DNA from: Legionella bononiensis
GTDB lineage: Bacteria > Pseudomonadota > Gammaproteobacteria > Legionellales > Legionellaceae
Direction: 5' to 3'
NCBI RefSeq assembly: GCF_016786215.1
Contig: NZ_JADOBG010000007.1
Span: forward strand, 85,076 to 149,075
Length of the DNA: 64,000 nucleotides
The notes beneath the pieces were generated by a model. That model ran no database searches. It was given only the letters and a program-made list of their open reading frames with translations, and was not told where the DNA came from. The number at the start of each line of letters is the position of its first letter. Positions within the stretch are counted from its first letter, which is position 1. Shown piece after piece: positions 56,694 through 64,000 of the stretch. The position numbers and the translations under genes are program-made.

Positions 56694-57676
56694 AATGCCT
56701 CATAGTCCCTTATAAGTTCCAAATCAAGTAAGTAGTCTATTAACTCCGCAAACAGATCAGTATTTTTAGATTGCAAAACCTGCATTAATTTTTTTTTCCA
56801 TTGACTTGCTCCGGGCAATCCATGAGCTAAATTAAAAATAGGTTTAACTAATAAACTTAATGGAACACCTTTACTTCGTTCAACAGATAGATAATCCAGA
56901 TAGTGAATCAATAATTGGCTACGTTTTAATGGCAAGGAATCTGGATATAAAGCATGATGTATTTCGGCTATACGATAAGGATTATCACAAGCAAGACGAC
57001 CTAGCATCACACCATCAACATGATGTAAATGATCGCTGATTTCCATTGCCGACATAATATTCCCATTAATGACTACCGGAATATGTGGAATTTCCCGTTT
57101 TAATCGATAAACATACTCATAATTGACGGGTGGAATAGTTCTATTTTGTTTTGGATTTAATCCATTCAGCCAGGCTTTACGAGCGTGAACGATTAATTTA
57201 TCACTCCCAGCTTCAACTAAACCATGAGCAAAATCACTAAAAAAAGCATAGCTGTCCTGATTGTCTATGCCTATCCTGGTTTTCGCTGTAACTGGAATGG
57301 TAACTGCCTTTTTTATTGCACGAATACACTCAGCAACCTGAACGGGTTCGTTCATTAAACAGGCACCAAAACGCCCTGCCTGAACTTTATCACTAGGGCA
57401 ACCAAGATTCAGGTTTATTTCATCATACCCCTTCTGCTCAGCAACTGCGGCACATGCAGCAAGAGCATGCTTGTCAGAACCACCCAGTTGAAGGGCTATT
57501 GGATGTTCCATTGCAGAAAAAAACAAAGCTCTTTCGGGATTATTCACCACTGCGCCAGTTGTCTGCATCTCGGTATATAACAGCGCATGAGGAGCCAGTA
57601 AACGCATCAATACTCGAAAATGGGTATAGGTCCAATCTATCATGGGAGCAATAGATAATTTAGAGTGCAAGGTCAA
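56690..57676 (-). CDS. dusA: tRNA-dihydrouridine(20/20a) synthase
   Basis: A 328-residue FMN TIM-barrel enzyme that reduces uridine in the tRNA D-loop. It has IAPMIDWTYTHFR, LNLGCPSDKVQAGRFGACLM with the catalytic Cys, KTRIGID, IVHARKAWLNGLNPKQNR (the DusA-specific HxRxAxLxGLxPKxNR pattern) and INGNI. This places it in DusA rather than DusB or DusC. It overlaps the DUF486 gene. Confidence 0.93.
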   Translation of the reverse strand: MTLHSKLSIAPMIDWTYTHFRVLMRLLAPHALLYTEMQTTGAVVNNPERALFFSAMEHPIALQLGGSDKHALAACAAVAEQKGYDEINLNLGCPSDKVQAGRFGACLMNEPVQVAECIRAIKKAVTIPVTAKTRIGIDNQDSYAFFSDFAHGLVEAGSDKLIVHARKAWLNGLNPKQNRTIPPVNYEYVYRLKREIPHIPVVINGNIMSAMEISDHLHHVDGVMLGRLACDNPYRIAEIHHALYPDSLPLKRSQLLIHYLDYLSVERSKGVPLSLLVKPIFNLAHGLPGASQWKKKLMQVLQSKNTDLFAELIDYLLDLELIRDYEAL

Positions 57677-57762
57677 TCACCATAAAATTAAAGTTAGTGA
57701 GAAAAACATTAGAATTATATCTCAATACATAACATCTGAGCAAAAATTAAACTCAAATAATG

Positions 57763-59502
57763 TTATTCCTGGTTAATAATATTCATGGCTTGAATTAATA
57801 ATTGCAATCGGGATCTTCCCATAAAAAAATTAATATCCAGTTTATAAGCTGCGTGTACGTATTTGACACGATGATTAGGCCAGGATTTCAAATCGACATT
57901 AAAAGCAATTGCATCCACCTGAACCCCGTCTTTTGAAACCGCGAGCGTCATTTTTAAATGATTTTTGCCAACAAGGCGCTGATCCAGAATTTCAAACACA
58001 TTATCAAAAACAGGCTCGGCAAACTGTTGCCCCCATGGCCCTGCCTGTTGAATTAACTGGGCTGTTTCCAAATTAAATTCTTCTGGTTGTAATGGTCCAT
58101 CAGTTAACAACACACCTTCACATTGAGACAAGTCCAGATGCTTGTTCACTTCAGTTACTAGCGCCTCACGAAATGCGTCGAGGCACTCAGGTCTGATACT
58201 AAGACCGGCGGCCATGGCATGCCCACCAAATTTGGTTATCAAACCGGGATGATCTTTATCGACAGCTGCCAGCACATCCCTGATATTTAAATCAGGCACT
58301 GATCGAGCAGAACCTTTCAATTCAGCGTCACTTACTGAGGCAAAGGCTATTACTGGACGATGATATCGCTCTTTCATACGCCCGGCTAAAATACCAATGA
58401 CTCCCTGATGCCAGGTTTTATCAAAAAGGCACAATGCAATTGGCAAATGATTATCCTTATCAGGATTAATAGACAATTTATCTAAAGCAAGCATTGCCTG
58501 CTCTTTCATTTCAGTCTCTATGTGCTTGCGTTCCTGATTCAATTCATCCAATTGTCTGCAAAAGTTTTTCGCCTGATCAGGATCGGGTGTAATTAAACAC
58601 TCGATACCTAAAGCCATATCATCCAGTCTACCGGCTGCATTCAATCGTGGTGCTATGGCAAAACCCAAATCCGATTCCCTTAGCCTTGAACACTCTCTTC
58701 CTGAAATCTCAATTAAAGCCTTGATACCTTCCCTGCATAGTCCCTGACGTATTCTGGCCATGCCCTGGTTAACCATGATTCGATTATTTTGATCCAGCCC
58801 AACCACATCAGCTACAGTTCCCAAGGCGACTAAATCCAGAAAACAGGCCATATTAGGTTCTTGAATATTCGCTTCAGTAAACCAATTCGCGTTTTTTAAA
58901 TGGCGTCTCAAAGCGAGCATGACATAAAATATTACCCCAACTCCCGCAATTGATTTGCTGGGAAATGCACATCCTTCCTGATTAGGATTTACTATGGCAA
59001 AAGCATTGGGTACTGATTCAGCAGGAAGATGGTGATCAGTAATTAATACATCAATACCCAGATTATTTGCCCGTTCCACTCCATCAAAACTAGCAATCCC
59101 GTTATCCACGGTAATAATCAGGTGGGGTTTCCATTTATTTGCCACATCAACTATAGCGGGTGTTAAGCCATAACCAAATTCAAACCGATTGGGAACCAGA
59201 TATTCGACGTATTGAGCCCCCATAGCCTTTAATGCTGTAATTGCCAAAGCTGTAGATGTCGCGCCATCCGCGTCAAAATCACCGATGATAAGTATTCGCT
59301 GTTGTTCTCTAAGGGCTTGTTCCAGACGCGTACATGCCTCATTGATACCTTTTAGTGTGTTAAAAGGAAGCAGCGTTTGTAATTGTTTGTCCAGTTGAGA
59401 TTCATCACTAATACCTCGACTCGCATAGATACGTTTTAATACATCCGGAACATCAGGTAGATTTAAGGTATGCGTAGGTATAAGGCGCTGTTTAATGAGC
59501 AT
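57763..59502 (-). CDS. recJ: Single-stranded-DNA-specific exonuclease RecJ
   Basis: A 579-residue 5'-3' ssDNA exonuclease for recombination and mismatch repair. The DHH phosphoesterase motifs are DFDADG at 75-80, TVDNG, TDHH at 155-158 and a C-terminal DHHA1-like segment KFGGHAMAAGLSI, followed by the OB fold. Length is normal. It overlaps the upstream hypothetical gene by 11 bp. Confidence 0.96.
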   Translation of the reverse strand: MLIKQRLIPTHTLNLPDVPDVLKRIYASRGISDESQLDKQLQTLLPFNTLKGINEACTRLEQALREQQRILIIGDFDADGATSTALAITALKAMGAQYVEYLVPNRFEFGYGLTPAIVDVANKWKPHLIITVDNGIASFDGVERANNLGIDVLITDHHLPAESVPNAFAIVNPNQEGCAFPSKSIAGVGVIFYVMLALRRHLKNANWFTEANIQEPNMACFLDLVALGTVADVVGLDQNNRIMVNQGMARIRQGLCREGIKALIEISGRECSRLRESDLGFAIAPRLNAAGRLDDMALGIECLITPDPDQAKNFCRQLDELNQERKHIETEMKEQAMLALDKLSINPDKDNHLPIALCLFDKTWHQGVIGILAGRMKERYHRPVIAFASVSDAELKGSARSVPDLNIRDVLAAVDKDHPGLITKFGGHAMAAGLSIRPECLDAFREALVTEVNKHLDLSQCEGVLLTDGPLQPEEFNLETAQLIQQAGPWGQQFAEPVFDNVFEILDQRLVGKNHLKMTLAVSKDGVQVDAIAFNVDLKSWPNHRVKYVHAAYKLDINFFMGRSRLQLLIQAMNIINQE

Positions 59503-60301
59503 GAGTCAGACTTCTCCAGATTCGAGTAAACCAATTGTAATTTTTATGGACATATGCGGAATTAAGCCAATACCAATGTGCTGGAATTTTATTCAGTTCC
59601 TGTTGATGCAGAGAGTCAAGTAGTTCAATATCATTAAGAAGAATAACCTTAAAATCCCGAAGTCGTATTGATGGGCTGTATGGAGTAACATTATTTGAAC
59701 AGGCTTGGGCCATAGGTAGGAATGTTTCATCAGCACAAACTGGTATAGATTTTTTGGCGGATAGAGTACCTCCGTGCCAAGCCCAGACACCATTCAATAA
59801 AGTTGAGTTAGGTTTTGAGGCAAAGAACATTTGGCATTCTGTAAAAAATTTTTGCCAATACATTGTGGAGTCCAGTCGCTCTAATTCAGGCATTAAAGAA
59901 TGACTGAACAGGCAATAAACAGGCTTTGCATTTAAAGGAGGTTTATCTGCTGTATTCAGCAACCAGGTATTCGCATCATGATAATACAGAGTCAGACCAT
60001 CAGCATGGAGATAATCGGATAGCAATTTAAACCAGGAGAGTGACTCCTGTTCACTCAACTGCAAGTCACTTCCCGCTGCAATGATCATGGCATCATTATG
60101 AGATGCCTGCCAATGAATTGGACTCAGAACCACCCAGTTTCCTTCAAGATGATGCGTTTTTCGAAGGAGATCAGCCAAAGGTAAATTTAGCGGATCATAC
60201 CCAAGACTGGCCAAGAAATTAAGTGATGCCTGTTGCATGGACGTTAAGGGTTTAACGTCCATGGGAACTGAAGTACAGTCTGCGTTAATAATGATATCCA
60301 T
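59492..60301 (-). CDS. Conserved hypothetical protein of the recJ neighbourhood
   Basis: A 269-residue soluble protein. It has MDIIINADCTSVP at the start, a VVLSPIHWQASHNDAMI segment and the conserved NGVWAWHGGTL. It resembles the COG4255-type uncharacterised protein that is often encoded next to recJ in gammaproteobacteria and sometimes annotated as phosphoglycerate-mutase-like, a label the sequence does not clearly support. It overlaps recJ by 11 bp and ends 2 bp from alaC, so alaC, this gene and recJ form one transcript. Confidence 0.75.
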   Translation of the reverse strand: MDIIINADCTSVPMDVKPLTSMQQASLNFLASLGYDPLNLPLADLLRKTHHLEGNWVVLSPIHWQASHNDAMIIAAGSDLQLSEQESLSWFKLLSDYLHADGLTLYYHDANTWLLNTADKPPLNAKPVYCLFSHSLMPELERLDSTMYWQKFFTECQMFFASKPNSTLLNGVWAWHGGTLSAKKSIPVCADETFLPMAQACSNNVTPYSPSIRLRDFKVILLNDIELLDSLHQQELNKIPAHWYWLNSAYVHKNYNWFTRIWRSLTHAH

Positions 60302-60303
60302 AT

Positions 60304-61497
60304 TTATACAGCCTTAAGTAAACCATCTCGCTTGAATAACGCTTTCAGATTCCGTAAAGCCTGGCGGGTTCTATCTTTATTTTCTATTAATCCAAATCGT
60401 ACAAAACCATCGCCCTGTTGACCAAAACCTATTCCTGGCGATACAGCAACATGGGCTTCTTTTAATAAATATTTACTGAATTCTAACGATCCCATAGACA
60501 GATAATGAAGGGGAATAGGCGCCCAAACGAACATTGTTGCCTTGGGTCTGGTTACATCCCATCCGATTTCATTGAGACCATCACAAAGCAGGTTCCTGCG
60601 TTGCTCGTATCGGTCCCTGATTTCTTTAACACAATCATCCGAGCCTTCCAACGCCGTAATCGCCGCAACTTGTATTGGCGTAAACGTACCGTAATCCAGG
60701 TACGATTTAATTCGAGTCAAAGCGGCAACCAGCTCCTCATTTCCGCAAGCAAACCCAACACGCCAACCTGGCATATTGTATGATTTGGACAGTGAATAGG
60801 TTTCAATAGCTATGTCTATAGCTCCAGGGACTTGCAGGATTGATGGTGCTTTATAACCATCAAATACAATATCCGCATAAGCCAGATCGTGAATAATCCA
60901 TATATTATTTCGTTTAGCCAGATCAACCACTCGTTCAAAAAATGAATACTCAACACAATGAGTACTTGGATTGGCTGGAAAATTAATTACCAGGGCCTTT
61001 GGTTTTGGCCAGCTTTGATTAATTGCATCTTCAACCGCTTCAAGAAACTGCGTTTCATCAATTAAAGGAATTTGTTTGACATTGGCACCAGCAATAATAA
61101 ATCCATAAGTATGAATAGGATAAGCAGGATCAGGTACTAATACAGTATCGCCGGGACCACTGATTGCCAAGGCCAAATGGGCTAACCCTTCTTTTGAGCC
61201 TATAGTGGCAAGAATTTGTGTTTCACTGTTTAAATGAACATCATAATTTCGAAGATACCATTGCGCCATAGCGCGTCTTAAACGGGGTATCCCCTTAGAC
61301 ATGGAGTACCTATGGGTATCGGGTCGTTGTGCAGCTTCAATCAGTTTGTTTACTATATGAGGCGGAGTTGGCTGATCAGGATTCCCCATGCCAAAATCGA
61401 TAATGTCCTCTCCACGCGCTCGCGCCTCTGTTTTTAATTGATTCAAAGTATTAAACACATAAGGGGGCAAACGTTTGATACGTGGAAATTGACTCAT
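60304..61497 (-). CDS. alaC: Alanine-forming aminotransferase AlaC-like
   Basis: A 397-residue class I PLP aminotransferase. It has [32 protein letters not shown], the cofactor segment [13 protein letters not shown] and the Schiff-base lysine in [17 protein letters not shown]. These are hallmarks of AlaC/YfdZ, which makes alanine from pyruvate and glutamate. It is first in the alaC-hypothetical-recJ operon. Confidence 0.93.
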   Translation of the reverse strand: MSQFPRIKRLPPYVFNTLNQLKTEARARGEDIIDFGMGNPDQPTPPHIVNKLIEAAQRPDTHRYSMSKGIPRLRRAMAQWYLRNYDVHLNSETQILATIGSKEGLAHLALAISGPGDTVLVPDPAYPIHTYGFIIAGANVKQIPLIDETQFLEAVEDAINQSWPKPKALVINFPANPSTHCVEYSFFERVVDLAKRNNIWIIHDLAYADIVFDGYKAPSILQVPGAIDIAIETYSLSKSYNMPGWRVGFACGNEELVAALTRIKSYLDYGTFTPIQVAAITALEGSDDCVKEIRDRYEQRRNLLCDGLNEIGWDVTRPKATMFVWAPIPLHYLSMGSLEFSKYLLKEAHVAVSPGIGFGQQGDGFVRFGLIENKDRTRQALRNLKALFKRDGLLKAV

Positions 61498-61554
61498 AAT
61501 TTAAACCTCTGTGATATACTGTAGACACTATAACCTAATGAAATTTCTAAAACC

Positions 61555-61923
61555 ATGAATATCAATCTAGAAGCAGCAGAACAACATGCTATTCAGGCAT
61601 ACGGAGATAATACGATTCAGATCAATTCCATCATTTATGAAAATAGTTTAATTGTTTCACGAGAAGAAATCATTACTGATATTACAATAAAAAACATTCA
61701 GGAAATTAACGCACAATATTTAAATATTTTGACTAAATTCAGCCCTGAAATTATCATTATCGGCCATGAAAATACGGGTAAATTTCCTCCTCTTTCAATA
61801 ATTAGCGAATTATCACGGCTTGGAATTGGTATCGAAGCGATGTCAATAGGCGCAGCATGTCGGACGTACAATGTTTTATTGAGTGAATATCGAAAGGTAG
61901 TCGCTGGGTTTATTTTTAAATGA
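61555..61923 (+). CDS. Mth938/NDUFAF3-domain protein
   Basis: A 122-residue single-domain protein. The sequence PEIIIIGHENTGKFPPLSIISELSRLGIGIEAMSIGAACRTYNVLLSEYRKVVAGFI fits the Mth938-like (DUF498) fold found in NDUFAF3, a complex I assembly factor in mitochondria. The bacterial role is not established. It is divergent from alaC across 57 bp. Confidence 0.85.
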   Translation: MNINLEAAEQHAIQAYGDNTIQINSIIYENSLIVSREEIITDITIKNIQEINAQYLNILTKFSPEIIIIGHENTGKFPPLSIISELSRLGIGIEAMSIGAACRTYNVLLSEYRKVVAGFIFK

Positions 61924-62185
61924 GTACCCCATACTCTTAATGACTCAACTCTGAATCATAACAATACTATGATCTCATTAGCTTATCTCAGTAAATCATC
62001 CTTAATCCAGAATTAGAGCAAGTGAACTGTCACCCAGATTGAATATTGAATTGACATCCACCCACAACATGATTTAAAATTGCGCAATTTTTCCAATCCG
62101 TCCTCAATAAGTGTGTACTGCAAGGATTTAATAAGGTAACAACGGATGATTACCGCATTTATTGTACTATATCTATGGAGTACAA

Positions 62186-63526
62186 ATGGCTGACACTAAT
62201 CCTACCCAAAACTCGGTACAATTCGATCCGATGGATCAGAAGTTAATTATCCTAAGAATGCTTGAAGACGCTAAAAGTTCTTCTACTCCTGAAATTCAAA
62301 TATTAATTGCAGCTACCCAACATCAGTTGCAAGAAGATAAAATCACTACCATGAGCGAAATAGTTAAATTGACTAATCGGTTAATAGCTCAAATAGAGAA
62401 TCAGGATAAAGCTGCGCCTACACTCGATTTTTTGAGAAAAAATGGCTTATACCGCATGATGTATCGCTACCCTAAGACATTGGGTCAACAACTACCAGAT
62501 AATAATATACTTAATACCCTTCTTCGTAGTGGCTTTATTGGTGTTGGTGTTTCAGCTGTATTGATTGCAGCCTTCGTTACCGTCATGTTGATTGGCGCCC
62601 CTCTTTGGGTTGTCGCAATTTCCAGCGGATTATTTGTCGGTTCATCAGTGTATTTGAGCGGCCTTCTGTATGGTGTGGTCAATGATATTTTTGCTACTCA
62701 TGCCAACTTACCTTATTTTCTTTTAGGTCATCAACCGCAACAGAAGAGTTTACTCCAGACTAATGATAAGTTTGCCCAGGGTATTGCGTGGGGGGTTGCA
62801 GCAACTTTTGGCCCTGTAGTTATTGCAAGCGTCTTATTTACTGTTGCAGCAACTATAACCGCGATTTTTGTTCCATTGGCGACATTTGTGATGCCAGTGT
62901 TTATGATAGCCATACCTTTAATCGCGGTTTGGGCTGATTTTTATGCGCGCAGTAACACAAATGAGCGCCACTGTGCTGGTTCTAACTTGTATCAAAAGGA
63001 AGGATTGGACTTTATGTCACCAACACCCAAAGAGAGAGGCGCATGGTGGGCAAACAGTGATCGGAATCTGTTTGGTTTCACTAAAGTTCCATTAATTGGT
63101 CTGGGAGCTCTTGCCACTGTAGTGACTCTTAGTGGTGTAAGTATGTTCCTTCCAGCAGTTCTTTTTGCATCACCACTAATCGCAGTGCTTGTACCAGCTG
63201 CTTGCGCAGGCGCTGCCGTCATTGCTCTGACAGCTTGTGGTTTGTACATGCATGCCAATCGTAATAGCCACATAGATGACCGATATAATTTGGAATTTGA
63301 TCGGGACGAGGTGATCTATGATTTATATTTGGATGAAGATTTAGATTATGCTCACGAGTTGTTAAAGAGAAAAGATAACTTTACTAAAGTGGCAAAAAAA
63401 CCTGATTTATCTGAGCAACAGCAAGAAGCTGATCGAAATAATTTCAGTATCATATTTCCTTTTAGAAATAATACCGATTCAATACCCGAAGTACCAGTAG
63501 ATCAGCCAACAATTCAATATAAATAA
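62186..63526 (+). CDS. Hypothetical multi-pass membrane protein
   Basis: A 446-residue protein. Residues 1-110 are soluble and helical. Then hydrophobic Ala/Val/Ile-rich segments occur in three pairs (about 112-165, 200-250 and 290-345), each pair being a possible hairpin with a soluble loop between, and the last 90 residues are acidic and hydrophilic (YDLYLDEDLDYAHELL). No family is recognised. The ATG at 62186 (MADTNPT) follows TGGAG; a longer frame starts at 62162. A tandem repeat array begins at its stop codon. Confidence 0.65.
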   Translation: MADTNPTQNSVQFDPMDQKLIILRMLEDAKSSSTPEIQILIAATQHQLQEDKITTMSEIVKLTNRLIAQIENQDKAAPTLDFLRKNGLYRMMYRYPKTLGQQLPDNNILNTLLRSGFIGVGVSAVLIAAFVTVMLIGAPLWVVAISSGLFVGSSVYLSGLLYGVVNDIFATHANLPYFLLGHQPQQKSLLQTNDKFAQGIAWGVAATFGPVVIASVLFTVAATITAIFVPLATFVMPVFMIAIPLIAVWADFYARSNTNERHCAGSNLYQKEGLDFMSPTPKERGAWWANSDRNLFGFTKVPLIGLGALATVVTLSGVSMFLPAVLFASPLIAVLVPAACAGAAVIALTACGLYMHANRNSHIDDRYNLEFDRDEVIYDLYLDEDLDYAHELLKRKDNFTKVAKKPDLSEQQQEADRNNFSIIFPFRNNTDSIPEVPVDQPTIQYK

Positions 63527-64000
63527 CCATCATCCCTAGTGAAAACGAGGGCTCTCCTGAATGGGGCAGAAAAGCGAGTACAACGCCACTTTAATGGAGA
63601 TCCTTCATTTCATTCAGGATGACGCCTTAGAGTTTGGTAAAATACCATCATCCCCAGTGAAAACGAGGGATCTCCTGAATGTGGCAGAAAAACAAGTACA
63701 ACAGCACTTTAATGGAGATCCTTCCTTTCATTCAGGATGACGCTTTAGAGTTTGGTAAAACTACCGTCATCCCGAGTGAAAGGAGGGATCTCCTGAATGG
63801 GGCAGGAAAACGAGTACAACAGCACTTTAATGGAGATCCTTCCTTTCATTCAGGATAACGCTTTAGAGTTTGGTAAAACTACCGTCATCCCAAGTGAAAG
63901 GAGGGATCTCCTGAATGTGGCAGGAAAACGAGTACAACACCACTTTAATGGAGATCCTTCCTTTCATTCAGGATGACGCCTTAGAGTTTGGTAAAACTAC
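63526..64000. repeat. Tandem array of about 118-bp palindromic units
   Basis: Four full units start at 63526, 63644, 63763 and 63881 (118, 119, 118 and 118 bp), and a fifth begins at 63999, cut by the window. Each unit opens with CGTCATCCCGAGTGAAAGG or a close variant and closes with CCTTTCATTCAGGATGACG, so its two ends form about 29-bp imperfect inverted arms around a centre with GAGTACAACA. No coding frame spans it. The first unit starts at the stop codon of the preceding gene. Confidence 0.9.

Noticed and set aside
63526..64000. CRISPR-like array
   Set aside because: The repeated unit is about 118 bp with no unique spacers between copies, and each unit is itself palindromic. No cas gene is nearby.
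1..64000. tRNA, rRNA, insertion sequences, prophage
   Set aside because: I scanned for tRNA-like cloverleafs, rRNA segments, transposases and integrases and saw none that I could support.

Overview
The window reads as an AT-rich chromosomal segment of a Legionella species other than the best-studied L. pneumophila strains. Core genes of gammaproteobacterial type (aspS, secA, recJ, coaE, zapD, mutH, a bio cluster, alaC, dusA) are mixed with long, eukaryote-like or orphan proteins typical of Dot/Icm effector repertoires: Ser/Thr kinases, ankyrin repeats, SidE-type phosphodiesterase domains and proteins with paired hydrophobic hairpins. A class D beta-lactamase of the OXA-29/Legionella type fits the same genus. 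The species assignment is inference; no rRNA or tRNA gene was seen.

Layout. 1-9.4 kb: the 5' part of an M1 aminopeptidase with an altered GAMEN motif, small metabolic genes (VOC, two HAD phosphatases), an FAD oxidoreductase broken by one in-frame TAA, two effector-like proteins and a methyltransferase. 9.4-25 kb: an atypical kinase-like protein, ohr, a clan-CD-like protein, nitronate monooxygenase divergent from a malonyltransferase, an unknown protein behind a PmrA-like promoter, azoR/lysR divergent pair, a GT-B-like protein, the OXA beta-lactamase, VOC, two MFS transporters and a hotdog protein. 25-36.6 kb is the effector-rich accessory island: a membrane-anchored Ser/Thr kinase, two orphan proteins, two tandem SidE-PDE-like paralogues and a 1024-residue ankyrin protein. 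The ankyrin gene is flanked by 256-bp direct copies of the 3' end of mutH, one attached to intact mutH and one a decayed remnant. 36.6-50.6 kb: mutH, a large MscS-type channel, aspS-DUF502-fmdB, bioBFHD divergent from bioA with a BirA-like operator between, then an EAL phosphodiesterase with a CSS sensor, a small secreted protein and coaE. 50.6-51.4 kb is a gene-free block of repeats. 51.4-63.5 kb: zapD, a nuclease/phosphatase-fold protein, mutT-secA, dusA, recJ, alaC and an orphan membrane protein. The window ends inside a tandem array of about 118-bp palindromic units.

How it fits together. The strongest undescribed signal is regulatory and evolutionary. Three unrelated effector-like genes (starts at 16675, 32713 and 36109) share the same promoter geometry: two 9-bp TTAA-type repeats 2 bp apart, then 7 bp, then a TATAAT/TATTAT -10. 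This matches the remembered form of PmrA boxes. One of these promoters lies inside the duplicated mutH tail, so the duplicated block carries a mutH 3' end plus an effector promoter. That arrangement could act as a landing site for effector genes. The two tandem PDE proteins keep the His/Glu/His residues expected of SidE-type phosphodiesterases but show no mART domain, which makes them candidate phosphoribosyl-ubiquitin hydrolases.
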